Shown here in pieces: positions 25,589-34,192 of a stretch of 64,000 nt of DNA. The DNA comes from CAVUPF01 sp963777915. Lineage in GTDB: Bacteria; Actinomycetota; Thermoleophilia; Solirubrobacterales; 70-9. The notes below the pieces were generated by a model that was not told where the DNA came from, did not search any database, and worked only from the letters and a program-made list of their open reading frames with translations. Each line of letters opens with the position of its first letter. The stretch's first letter is position 1. Made by a program: the position numbers and the translations under genes. The DNA is taken from assembly GCA_963777915.1 (NCBI GenBank), contig CAVZSH010000005.1:62001-126000 (forward strand), given 5' to 3'.

Positions 25589-25625
25589 CGATCCGACGCG
25601 TTTGCCATGATCGGAGTTGGAGACT

Positions 25626-26534
25626 GTGCTCTGCGCCGCCATAGATATTGGTTCCAACACGACGCGCGTGCTCGTGGCCGAGCCGGTGGATGGACAGTTG
25701 AAAACTGTGATGGAGCAGCGCGCCTATACGCGGATCAACAAGGCGCTCGGTGAGGATGGGGCGATCAAGGCGGAGAAGGTCCGCGAGGTCGCCGAGCTGG
25801 TCTCCACGCAGGTGCGTCTGGCCCAGGAGCTTGGGGCCGAGGTGATCCGCTCGGTCGCCACGGCGGCCGTGCGCGAGGCGTCCAATGGCGAGCTTGCCGC
25901 GAAGGCGATCGGAGAGGCCTCGGGGGTGCCGGTCGCCATTCTCAGCGAGGAGGAGGAGGGGCGTCTGTCCTTCATCGGCGCCACCAAGACGCTTGGCCAC
26001 CCGGTGGAGGGCAAGATTGGCGTCGTCGATGTCGGTGGCGGCTCGACCGAGGTGATCCTCGGCACCGTCTCCGGCGGGGTCGAGTTGGTCCGCTCCTGGC
26101 GGGTCGGATCCGGAGTCTTGGCCGATGAGCTGATCGCCTCAGACCCTCCTTCGGCAGCCGAGATCCGCAAGGTCCGCGATCGCATCGACGACCTCTTTGA
26201 GGGGGTGGAGATCGAGCATCCCGCACAAGCGGTCGCGGTCGGGGGCAGCGCCACCTCGCTGCGACGGCTGGTCGGAGCGGTGCTCGAGTATGAGACGTTG
26301 GAGCGCGGAATCCGCGTGCTTGCCGGGGACCCGGCGGCCGAAGTGGGGCGACGCTTTGAGCTCGACCCTCAGCGCGTGCGCATCCTCGCGACCGGCGTGC
26401 TGTTGTTGGAGAAGGTCTCCGAGCTGCTCGGGCAGCCGCTGCAGATCGGCAAGGGGGGCTTGCGCGAGGGCGTCATCCTCGACCTGCTGAACGGCAGCCT
26501 CAACGGCTCCTCGCCGGAGGCCGTCGCCGCCTGA
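25626..26534 (+). CDS. ppx: Exopolyphosphatase / guanosine pentaphosphatase (Ppx/GppA)
   Basis: Acts on polyphosphate ends or pppGpp. 302 residues; sugar-kinase/Hsp70 fold with AAIDIGSNTTRVLVAE at the start and DVGGGSTEVILG in the middle, and the catalytic Glu region REASNGELAAKAI. A two-domain short form as in actinobacterial Ppx1/Ppx2, without the C-terminal HD-like domain of E. coli Ppx. GTG 25626 has GTTGGAGA just upstream; TTG 25617 is an alternative. Polyphosphate versus pppGpp preference cannot be told. Confidence 0.9.
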   Translation: MLCAAIDIGSNTTRVLVAEPVDGQLKTVMEQRAYTRINKALGEDGAIKAEKVREVAELVSTQVRLAQELGAEVIRSVATAAVREASNGELAAKAIGEASGVPVAILSEEEEGRLSFIGATKTLGHPVEGKIGVVDVGGGSTEVILGTVSGGVELVRSWRVGSGVLADELIASDPPSAAEIRKVRDRIDDLFEGVEIEHPAQAVAVGGSATSLRRLVGAVLEYETLERGIRVLAGDPAAEVGRRFELDPQRVRILATGVLLLEKVSELLGQPLQIGKGGLREGVILDLLNGSLNGSSPEAVAA

Positions 26535-26568
26535 CGGCGGTCTCGCCGGCCTCGACTACGCTTTCTAA

Positions 26569-27042
26569 ATGGCCCGGGCGCGCCAGGTCAAGCTCGACTG
26601 CGAGGAACCTTTTGCGTCGGCTGCGGCGCGAGTGGTGGAGGTGCGCGCGGCGGAGGTGTTCGAGCAGACCCAGGGCGTACTCGACCTCAAAAGCCCCGAG
26701 CGGGTACACGACATGCGGGTGGCGACGCGCCGCCTGCGCGCCGCGATGGAGGTCTTTGAGCCCTGCTTTCCGCGCAAGCGATTCCGCAGGGCGCTGAAGG
26801 AGGTCAAGGCGCTCGCCGACGCGCTCGGCGCGCGGCGGGATCTAGACGTGGAGGTCGAATTCCTGAGGCGGTTCGACCCGGAGGCGGACGGCAGCGATCG
26901 CGAGGGCGTCGTCGCGCTTCTCGCCGCGCTGCGTGAGGAGAGACTGCGGGTAAACGACAAGCTTGCGCCGTTCGTCGCTGTCGAGCGGCTGGAGAGGTTG
27001 CGCCGCCGGCTGCGGCGGCTCGTCGAGGGGGCCGCGGGGTGA
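26569..27042 (+). CDS. CHAD-domain protein, N-terminal half
   Basis: CHAD domains are helical bundles that bind polyphosphate through conserved His and basic residues. This 157-residue product carries the first repeat: RVHDMRVATRRLRAAMEVFEP, followed by FRRALKEVKALADALGARRD. It ends in a Leu/Arg-rich helix. Its TGA overlaps a GTG start for a second protein with the other half, so translation is coupled. The usual CHAD protein is one chain of about 280 residues. The two halves presumably assemble. Confidence 0.85.
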   Translation: MARARQVKLDCEEPFASAAARVVEVRAAEVFEQTQGVLDLKSPERVHDMRVATRRLRAAMEVFEPCFPRKRFRRALKEVKALADALGARRDLDVEVEFLRRFDPEADGSDREGVVALLAALREERLRVNDKLAPFVAVERLERLRRRLRRLVEGAAG

Positions 27043-27458
27043 AGGCCCGCGAGGTGAAGGGGCTGGACCCGGCGAACTCGCTGCGCCGCAACGCGTCGCG
27101 GATCGTCCAGACCCGCCTTGCGGAGCTGCGCTTCTTCGCGGTCGAGGCCCTCGACCCCTCCGCGGCTGCCGACCAGCACAGCATGCGGATCGCCGCCAAG
27201 CGGCTGCGCTATGTGCTGGAGATCGTCGAGGGCTGCTTTGGCCCCGAGGCACTAGCTGCCCGACGCGCCGTCAAGGAGCTTCAGGGAGTCCTCGGAGAGA
27301 TCCACGACTGCGACGTGATGCTGCCCCGCACGGCGGGCATCGAGTCCCTCCAGGCGCTGCTGCGGACCCGCCGCGAGCTCCTTCACCGCCGCTTCGTAGA
27401 CCTCTGGCAGGCGGAGGAGAGTAAGGGCACCTGGACCGTGCTAGAGGGCGTCCTCTAG
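27039..27458 (+). CDS. CHAD-domain protein, C-terminal half
   Basis: 139 residues with the second CHAD repeat: DQHSMRIAAKRLRYVLEIVEG, then ARRAVKELQGVLGEIHDCDV. It starts at GTG 27039 inside the last codon of the first half (GTGA). The total of the two halves (about 296 residues) equals one normal CHAD domain. Lies between ppx and ppk, fitting a polyphosphate granule role. Confidence 0.85.
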   Translation: MKAREVKGLDPANSLRRNASRIVQTRLAELRFFAVEALDPSAAADQHSMRIAAKRLRYVLEIVEGCFGPEALAARRAVKELQGVLGEIHDCDVMLPRTAGIESLQALLRTRRELLHRRFVDLWQAEESKGTWTVLEGVL

Positions 27459-27478
27459 GTCGAGCGGGTTTACCCGAG

Positions 27479-27511
27479 CTTCACATCTCCTTCCCCGTCA
27501 ATTCACATTTT
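27479..27511 (+). promoter_or_regulatory. PHO box (three 11-bp units)
   Basis: CTTCACATCTC, CTTCCCCGTCA and ATTCACATTTT follow in phase; the outer two have the TTCACA core and the middle one is degenerate. It starts 21 bases after the CHAD stop and 58 bases before the PHP-glycosyltransferase gene ends its leader at 27569. Confidence 0.6.
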
Positions 27512-27568
27512 TCCCTGCTATTCGCGGAATCTTGAAGGCGACAAGCGAATACTGACAGGGAGACACCG

Positions 27569-29842
27569 ATGACTTCCCGAGTCGATATGCACTGCCATTC
27601 CGTCGCCTCCCAGCTCTCGCGGCTGGGGGTCCAGCGCTCGCTCGGGCTGCCCGAGTGCGCGACCCCACCGCAGGAGGTATACGAGCTGGCAAGGCGCCGC
27701 GGGATGGACTTCGTGACGATCACCGACCACGACACGATCGACGGCTGCCTGGAGCTGGCGGACCGTCCCGACTGCTTCGTCTCCGAGGAGCTGACCGCCC
27801 GCTTCGCCGGCGAGCCCCAGGCGGTTCACGTCCTCTGTTACGGGATCACTCCAGGGGACCACGAGTGGCTGCAGGCCCATTCCGGCGATCTCGAGGCCTG
27901 CGCCGCCCACCTTCGCGAGAACGAGATTGCATGCGCCCTGGCCCATCCCTTCTACAACGTCGGCGCGCCCCTGACCCAGCGCCACCGCCGCCGCCTGGCG
28001 GAGCTGTTCGAGGTCTGGGAGGTCCGCAACGGGTCGCGGGCCGCGGAGCTCAACATGCCTGCCGTCCTCTACATCGAGACTCACGGCGGGACCGGCATCG
28101 GCGGCTCCGACGACCATGCCGGCGTGGACATCGGCCGCACCTTCACCGAGGCGCCGGCCGCCGCCACGCCGGAAGAGTTTCTGAAGCACCTGCGCCGCGG
28201 CGAGGCACTCGCCGGCGGCGAGCAGGGTAGCGCCGCCAAGTGGGCGCACGCGGCGATAGCGCTCGCCACCCGCGCCCTCGCCCTCGACGGGAAGGCGGGG
28301 GACGGAAACGAGCCCGACCCCGCGGCGGTGCTGAAGATCGCCCAGCGGACGATCCGCGAGGGCGCCGCCCGCGAGGGCAAGGTCGCCGCCGACATCGGTC
28401 CTGAGGATGCCCGCGGCCTGCTCGAGGCCTGGCTGCGGAGCATGGGCATGCAGATGCGGGGGCGCGAGCTGCTCGCCTACCTGCAGTCCGAGGGCTTCTC
28501 CCACGCCGATCTCTACCGCCGCGCCCGCCGCATCCACGAGCGGCGCCTGCGCAGCGCGGTCGGCGACGGCGCCGGGGACCTCGCCCGGGGCGAGGTCCCA
28601 GCGGCCCTGACCGGCCTCTTTGAGGCGCTGGTCCCGGCCATTCCCTACGTGCCCTCGACGGCATTCCTCGCCGCCGAGAAGGCGAAGCTGGCCGCTCGTG
28701 AAGGCGAGCCGCGTCGGGTCGCGGTGATCGCCGACGGCATCGACGCGATGCACGGCGTCACCCGCACGGTCGAGCAGATCCGCGAGCGCGGCGTCCCGGG
28801 CTTCGAGGTCGAGGTGATCGGCACCGACGCCGGCGTCGATCGCCGCCTCCCGGCCGCCGCCGAGCTGGAGGTGCCTTTCTATGAGGGGATGAGGCTCGGG
28901 GTCCCGAGCCTGCCCGACCTGGTCGAGACGCTGGCCGAAGGCCGCTACGACCTCCTCCACGTCACCGCGCCGGGCCCAGCGGGCGTCGCCACGGCCCTGC
29001 TCAGCCGGATCTCCGGGCTGCCGCTGCTCGGCAGCTACCACACCGAGCTGGCGGCCTACGCCGGTCTGCGCAGCGGCGACAGCGGCCTTGAGGCGATCGC
29101 CGCGGCGGCACTGGGCACCTTTTACGGCGCCCCGTCGGTCGTCCTCTCGCCCAGCCCGGCGGCGGATCGCTCCCTGCTTCGGCTCGGCGCCGAGGCGGCC
29201 CGGCTCGGGCGCTGGGAGCGCGGCGTCGACACCGAGCGATTCGACCCCGAGAAGGCCGACCGCGACGCCTACCCGGGTGAGCTGAAGGTCCTCTACGCCG
29301 GTCGCCTCACCCGTGAGAAGGGCGTCGACCTACTCGCCGAGAGCTTTCTGCGGGCGCACGCCTCAGACCCCCGCCTGCACCTGCTGCTCGCCGGCGGCGG
29401 CCCGGAGGAGGCGGAGCTTCGGGCGCGGCTCGGCGAGCGCGCGACATTCCTCGGCTGGCTGGAAGGCGAGGCGCTCGCCCGCGCCTACGCCAGCGCCGAC
29501 GTCTTTCTCTTTTGCAGTCGCACCGATACCTACGGGCAGGCGATCGTCGAGGCGGGGGCGAGCGGACTGGCGGTGATCGCCGTCGCCGAGGGCGGGCCGG
29601 CGGCGCTGGTCGAGAACCGCCACACCGGCATGCTCTGCCGCCCCGACCCCGACCACCTGGCCGGCACCCTCCTCCAGCTTGCCTCCGCGCCGCTGCTGCG
29701 CCGCCAGCTCGGCGCCGCGGCGCTTCGCGCCGCCCGCTCTCGCTCCTGGGAGCGGGCCCTCGACCAGCTCGCCGCCGGCTATCGCCGCGCCCTCGGCGAC
29801 AGCGCGGCTCTCGACCGGCAGCCCTTCGCCCAGGCCGCCTGA
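27569..29842 (+). CDS. Fusion of PHP phosphoesterase-like domain and GT4 glycosyltransferase
   Basis: 757 residues. Residues 1-200: PHP domain with metal motifs DMHCHS (5-10), TITDHDT (51-57), LAHP and GSDDHAG. Residues 200-375 are helical. Residues 385-745: GT-B glycosyltransferase family 4 with GVDTERFDP, LYAGRLTREKGVDLL, and the donor site EAGASGLAVIAVAEGG. Family 4 includes lipid glycosyltransferases (SqdX, Agt, PimB types). A PHO box in front and ppk behind suggest a glycolipid that replaces phospholipid when phosphate is short; the PHP part might act on a phospholipid-derived headgroup. Function is inferred. Confidence 0.85.
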   Translation: MTSRVDMHCHSVASQLSRLGVQRSLGLPECATPPQEVYELARRRGMDFVTITDHDTIDGCLELADRPDCFVSEELTARFAGEPQAVHVLCYGITPGDHEWLQAHSGDLEACAAHLRENEIACALAHPFYNVGAPLTQRHRRRLAELFEVWEVRNGSRAAELNMPAVLYIETHGGTGIGGSDDHAGVDIGRTFTEAPAAATPEEFLKHLRRGEALAGGEQGSAAKWAHAAIALATRALALDGKAGDGNEPDPAAVLKIAQRTIREGAAREGKVAADIGPEDARGLLEAWLRSMGMQMRGRELLAYLQSEGFSHADLYRRARRIHERRLRSAVGDGAGDLARGEVPAALTGLFEALVPAIPYVPSTAFLAAEKAKLAAREGEPRRVAVIADGIDAMHGVTRTVEQIRERGVPGFEVEVIGTDAGVDRRLPAAAELEVPFYEGMRLGVPSLPDLVETLAEGRYDLLHVTAPGPAGVATALLSRISGLPLLGSYHTELAAYAGLRSGDSGLEAIAAAALGTFYGAPSVVLSPSPAADRSLLRLGAEAARLGRWERGVDTERFDPEKADRDAYPGELKVLYAGRLTREKGVDLLAESFLRAHASDPRLHLLLAGGGPEEAELRARLGERATFLGWLEGEALARAYASADVFLFCSRTDTYGQAIVEAGASGLAVIAVAEGGPAALVENRHTGMLCRPDPDHLAGTLLQLASAPLLRRQLGAAALRAARSRSWERALDQLAAGYRRALGDSAALDRQPFAQAA

Positions 29843-29860
29843 GGCTCCTGGACGCCCGCC

Positions 29861-31963
29861 GTGCCTCAGTACGATGGCCCGATCGACGATCCCGCTCTTT
29901 ACTTCAACCGCGAGCTGTCCTGGCTCGACTTCAACCACAGGGTCCTGGAACTCGCCGAGGAGGATGGCGTGCCGCTGCTGGAGCGCTTGCGCTTCTGCGC
30001 GATCTACGCCTCCAACCTCGACGAGTTCTTCATGGTCCGGGTCGCCGGCCTCTTCGACCAGCTCGACGCCGGGATCGACGCGCGGGGCCCTGACGGCCTC
30101 GCTCCCGGCGAGCAGATTGACGCGATCCAGGCCAGGGTGCTGGAGCTAGACCACCGCCTGCACGCCTGCTTTAACGGGACCCTGCGCCCGGCGCTGGAGG
30201 AGGAGGGGATCAGGATCGTCTCGCTGGAGACCGCCAGCCAGCAGGAGCGAGGCGAAATCGACGTGCGCTTCCACGAGCAGGTCTTCCCGGCGCTGACCCC
30301 GCTGGTGGTTGGCCTCGGTCGCCCCTTCCCCTACATCTCGAATCTCTCGCTCAGCCTCGGCGTGCTGTTGCGCGACCCCGAGAGCGGGGTCGAGATCATC
30401 GCTCGCGTCAAGGTCCCGAAGGAGCTGCTTGGCCGCTTCCTCGCGGTCGGCGATGAGGGCACCGCGCTGGTCCCGCTCGAGGAGGCGATCGCCGCCAACC
30501 TCGATGCGCTCTTCCCCGGGACCGAGGTTGTCGACCACGGCTACTTTCGGGTCACACGCGACGCCGACTTCACGGTCTCAGACGAGGCGGACGACCTGCT
30601 CCAGGCGGTTCAGGATGAGATCCGCCGCCGCCGCTTCGGCGAGGTGGTGCGGCTGGAGATCGCCGCCGGCATGAACCCCAAGCTGCGTGAGCAGCTGATC
30701 GATGCCCTACGGCTGGAAGATCGCGAGGTCTACGACGTCGATGGGCTGATCGACCTCGCTGACCTCACTCGAGTCGCGGACGTGCCCGGCCACGCCGAGC
30801 TGCGCTACTCGCCCTGGTCCCCGGTCACCCAGCCGCGCTTGCAGGGCGAGGACGAGGAGCCGGTCGACATGTTCGCGACGATCCGCCAGAGGGACCTGCT
30901 CGTCCACCATCCCTATGAATCCTTCGCCACCTCGGTCGAGCGCTTCGTCGAGCAGGCGGTGGCCGACCCAGATGTGCTGGCGATCAAGCAGACCGTGTAC
31001 CGGACCAGTGACGACTCGCCGCTGGTGCCGTCGCTGATCCGCGCCTCCGAACGCGGCAAGCAGGCGGTCTGCATGGTCGAGCTGAAGGCCCGCTTCGATG
31101 AGGAGGCCAACATCCACTGGGCCAAGTCGTTGGAGGAGGCTGGGGTACACGTCGTCTACGGCATCCCGGGGCTGAAGACCCACGTGAAGGCGATCCTCAT
31201 CGCCCGCCGCGAGGGTGACCGAGTGCGCGAGTACGTCCACATCGGGACCGGCAACTACCACCCCAAGACGGCGCGCCTCTACACGGACTTCGGCCTCTTC
31301 ACCGCCGACCCCGAGATCGGCGCCGACGTCGCCGAGATGTTCAACTTCCTGACCGGCTACGGGCGGCCGGCCGAGTACCGCAAGGTCCTGGTCTCACCGA
31401 CCACGATGCGCGACCAGATCGTCGGCGAGATTGAGGCCACGGTCGAAGCCCACCGGGCCGGCGAAGCGGCGCGGATCGCGCTGAAGATGAACTCGCTGGT
31501 CGACGCGGGGTGCATTCGGGCGCTGTATGAGGCCTCGAGGGCGGGGGTACGAGTCGACCTCAACGTAAGGGGGATCTGCTGCCTGCGGCCCGGGGTGCCC
31601 GGGATCTCAGAGAACATCCGCGTCCTCTCGATCGTCGGCCGCTTCCTTGAGCACTCGCGCGTCTACACCTTCCAGCGTGGGGAGGAGACGAGGGTCCTGA
31701 TGGGCTCAGCCGACCTGATGCCACGCAACCTCGACAGCCGGGTCGAGCTGGTGACGCCGGTCGAAGACCCGGAGCTGCGGGCTGAGATGCTCGACGTCCT
31801 GGAGCGCTGCTTCGCCGACAACGCGAATGCCTGGGAACTGGGCGCAGACGGGGCGTGGACGCGGCTGAGCGCGCCTGCAGGGGGACGTCGCAGCGTCCAG
31901 GAGGAGCTGCGCGCGCGCCACGCTTCGCGCGCCGCCGAGCAGCTCGCGGCGGCCGCGGGCTGA
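29861..31963 (+). CDS. ppk1: Polyphosphate kinase 1
   Basis: Makes polyphosphate from ATP. 700 residues with all four PPK1 domains: helical N domain beginning YFNRELSWLDFNHRVLELA, head domain, and two phospholipase-D-like C domains. The autophosphorylated His is H460 in YVHIGTGNYHPKTARLYTDF; the second conserved His lies in that same motif. GTG start 19 bases after the glycosyltransferase gene, so co-transcription from the PHO box is likely. Confidence 0.96.
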   Translation: MPQYDGPIDDPALYFNRELSWLDFNHRVLELAEEDGVPLLERLRFCAIYASNLDEFFMVRVAGLFDQLDAGIDARGPDGLAPGEQIDAIQARVLELDHRLHACFNGTLRPALEEEGIRIVSLETASQQERGEIDVRFHEQVFPALTPLVVGLGRPFPYISNLSLSLGVLLRDPESGVEIIARVKVPKELLGRFLAVGDEGTALVPLEEAIAANLDALFPGTEVVDHGYFRVTRDADFTVSDEADDLLQAVQDEIRRRRFGEVVRLEIAAGMNPKLREQLIDALRLEDREVYDVDGLIDLADLTRVADVPGHAELRYSPWSPVTQPRLQGEDEEPVDMFATIRQRDLLVHHPYESFATSVERFVEQAVADPDVLAIKQTVYRTSDDSPLVPSLIRASERGKQAVCMVELKARFDEEANIHWAKSLEEAGVHVVYGIPGLKTHVKAILIARREGDRVREYVHIGTGNYHPKTARLYTDFGLFTADPEIGADVAEMFNFLTGYGRPAEYRKVLVSPTTMRDQIVGEIEATVEAHRAGEAARIALKMNSLVDAGCIRALYEASRAGVRVDLNVRGICCLRPGVPGISENIRVLSIVGRFLEHSRVYTFQRGEETRVLMGSADLMPRNLDSRVELVTPVEDPELRAEMLDVLERCFADNANAWELGADGAWTRLSAPAGGRRSVQEELRARHASRAAEQLAAAAG

Positions 31964-31990
31964 GGGCCGGCCGACCACTAGGATTGCCGG

Positions 31991-32611
31991 GTGGCGCGCC
32001 TCTCGCTACTGCCTCGCGATCACACCTTCTTCGATCTCTTCATCGAGGCCGGGCAGAACACGGTTCATGCCTCGCGGCTGCTCGACCAGATGATGGGCTC
32101 CTGGCCCGACGACAGCGGCCTCTCCCGGGAGATCCTCAAGGCCGAGCAGGAGGGCGACCGCATAACACACGACATCATTCAGCGCCTCAACTCGACCTTC
32201 GTCACGCCGATCGACCGCGAGGACATCTACGGCTTGGCGACCCGGATGGACGACATCGTCGACTTCACCGAGGAGGCTGCCGACTTCCTTGGCCTCTACC
32301 AGATCGAGGCGCCGATGTCGCAGGCGCAGGCGCTGACCAAGGTGCTGGTCGGGGCATGCGAGCAGCTCGCCGAGGGCCTGGAGCACCTGCGCGAGTTCAA
32401 GGACCTCGACAAGTATTGGATCGAGATCCACAGGCTCGAGAACGAGGGCGACCGGATCTCCCGCGACGCCGTGGCGTCGCTGTTCTCCAACGGGATCGAC
32501 CCGATGGTCGTAATCCGCTGGAAGGACATGTTCGCGGTACTTGAGAACGCGATAGACGCGACCGAGACCGCGGCTCAGATCATCGAGGGAATCGTCATCA
32601 AGAACTCGTGA
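31991..32611 (+). CDS. DUF47 (PhoU-like) phosphate transport accessory protein
   Basis: 206 residues, all helical, with PhoU-type acidic motifs EQEGDRITHDI and ENEGDRISRDAV. DUF47 proteins are encoded beside PiT transporters and are thought to regulate them. GTG 31991; its stop overlaps the start of the PiT gene (GTGA), the classic DUF47-pit pair. Confidence 0.9.
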   Translation: MARLSLLPRDHTFFDLFIEAGQNTVHASRLLDQMMGSWPDDSGLSREILKAEQEGDRITHDIIQRLNSTFVTPIDREDIYGLATRMDDIVDFTEEAADFLGLYQIEAPMSQAQALTKVLVGACEQLAEGLEHLREFKDLDKYWIEIHRLENEGDRISRDAVASLFSNGIDPMVVIRWKDMFAVLENAIDATETAAQIIEGIVIKNS

Positions 32612-33717
32612 GCTCCGATGTGATTCTGACGCTCGTCGTCGTCGCGGCGCTCGGCTTCGGCTTCAGTAACGGCTTCCACGACACCTTCGACGTGATCTCA
32701 ACCGCGGTCTCCACCGGCGCGGCGCCCCCGCAGGTGGCGATCGCGGTTGCGGCGCTGCTCAACTTCCTCGGCGCCTTCATCTCGGTCGCGGTTGCGGCCA
32801 CCGTCGCCCACGACGTGGTCGATGCCACGGCGATCACGCCGAGCGTCGTCTTCGCAGGATTGATCGGAGCGATCGCCTGGAACTTGGCGACCTGGCACTT
32901 CAGCTTGCCGTCCAGCTCCTCACACGCGCTGATCGGGGGGGTGGTCGGAGCCACCCTGGCGGCGGCCGGGACCGGCGCGGTGCTCGGCGGCGGGCTTCTG
33001 GACAAAGTGCTGCTCCCGGCGCTGATCGCTCCGCTCGCGGCGTTCCTGCTCGCCGGCTTCCTCATCGTGGTCATCTACCGCCTTGTTGGCAGGCGGCGCC
33101 CGGGGCAGGTGACGCGCGCCTTTCGTCACGGGCAGATCGTCTCGGGCGGGTTGCTCGCGCTTGCCCACGGCGCCAACGACGCGCAGAAGACGACCGGGGC
33201 GATCATGATCGCGCTGATCGCCAACGGCACCCTGGGCGCCAACGCGGCGCCGCCCCTGTGGGCGATCATCGTGGCGGCCGCGGCGATCGCGCTTGGTACC
33301 TACAGCGGTGGCTGGCGGGTGATGCGCACGACCGGGGCGCGGATCATCAAGATGGACGCGGCGCAGGGCTTTTCCGCGCAGAGCGCCGGAGCGACGGCGA
33401 TCCTGATCTCCACCCTGCTCGGCTTCCCGATCTCAACCACACACGCGATTAGCGGCGGCGTGATGGGCGCCGGTGCCGCCAAGCGGGTCTCGGCCGTGCG
33501 CTGGGGAGTAGCCGGAAACATCGTCGCTGCCTGGTTGCTGACCTTGCCGGCTGCGGGGGCGATCGGGGCCGCGACCTACGGGATCGTGAGGATCTTCGGC
33601 ACCGGGGCGCTGGGGCCGGTTCTGGTGAGCTTGATCGCGCTGGTGTTGATCGCCACGGCCTTCGTGCGTCGCTCCCAGCGCGAGCAGCAAGTCGCCCAAG
33701 TCGAGCCGTCCCCGTAG
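32608..33717 (+). CDS. pit: Low-affinity inorganic phosphate transporter (PiT family)
   Basis: Proton- or cation-coupled phosphate symporter. 369 residues, about ten membrane helices; both family signatures are present: GFSNGFHDTFDVISTAVSTG near the N terminus and LAHGANDAQKTTGAIMIAL near the middle. A third conserved HAISGGVMGAG segment follows. GTG start coupled to the DUF47 gene. Confidence 0.94.
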   Translation: MSSDVILTLVVVAALGFGFSNGFHDTFDVISTAVSTGAAPPQVAIAVAALLNFLGAFISVAVAATVAHDVVDATAITPSVVFAGLIGAIAWNLATWHFSLPSSSSHALIGGVVGATLAAAGTGAVLGGGLLDKVLLPALIAPLAAFLLAGFLIVVIYRLVGRRRPGQVTRAFRHGQIVSGGLLALAHGANDAQKTTGAIMIALIANGTLGANAAPPLWAIIVAAAAIALGTYSGGWRVMRTTGARIIKMDAAQGFSAQSAGATAILISTLLGFPISTTHAISGGVMGAGAAKRVSAVRWGVAGNIVAAWLLTLPAAGAIGAATYGIVRIFGTGALGPVLVSLIALVLIATAFVRRSQREQQVAQVEPSP

Positions 33718-33745
33718 CGCGAGCGACGCGACGTACAATTGGCAG

Positions 33746-34096
33746 ATGCGCACTTTGCGCGATGTCGCGGTCATCATGGCGCTGGCCTTCGGCGTCGCCT
33801 TCATGCCCGCCGGCGGCGACGTCGCTGAAGCTGTGCTCACTGCCCTAACGATGGGATTCCTCGCGGCAATCGCCTGGATGCTCTACATGCTGAGCCGCCA
33901 GAACGAACTGACGCTGGCGACCCTCAGCGACGGGCGGCGGGCGATCCTCTACGGCGCCCTGGGGATGATCGCCCTGCTAATCGCCGGTACTGACGAGCTC
34001 TTCTCCAGTGGCGGCGGCACCGTCCTTTGGATACTTCTTCTAGCCGCCTCGGTGGTGGCGATATGGCGGGTCTGGGTAGAGGCGAATACCTATTAA
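33746..34096 (+). CDS. Small membrane protein of unknown function
   Basis: 116 residues with three to four hydrophobic helices (about 6-24, 30-50, 68-84 and 92-109). No family recognised. ATG 33746; TACAAT at 33732-33737 is a good -10 very close to the start, so a short leader or leaderless message is possible. It is the last gene before the terminator that ends the phosphate cluster. Confidence 0.6.
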   Translation: MRTLRDVAVIMALAFGVAFMPAGGDVAEAVLTALTMGFLAAIAWMLYMLSRQNELTLATLSDGRRAILYGALGMIALLIAGTDELFSSGGGTVLWILLLAASVVAIWRVWVEANTY

Positions 34097-34130
34097 GCGA
34101 GGCGGGGCGGGCGCTCGGCCTCGCTGGTGC

Positions 34131-34152
34131 AGGGCGCCTTTGTGGCGCTTTT
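34131..34152 (+). terminator. Rho-independent terminator ending the phosphate cluster
   Basis: GCGCC (34134-34138), loop TTTGT, GGCGC (34144-34148), then TTTT; G-U and A-T pairs extend the stem to eight. A second hairpin AGCGAGGC/GCCTCGCT (34096-34103 with 34118-34125) sits just before it. Confidence 0.65.
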
Positions 34153-34192
34153 CGAGTGCGTCTTCGTGCATAGGGATGGTTAGACTGCGGCG

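Noticed and set aside
27518..29041. A 507-codon minus-strand open frame
   Set aside because: Antisense to the PHP-glycosyltransferase, which has clear catalytic motifs. The antisense product has none.
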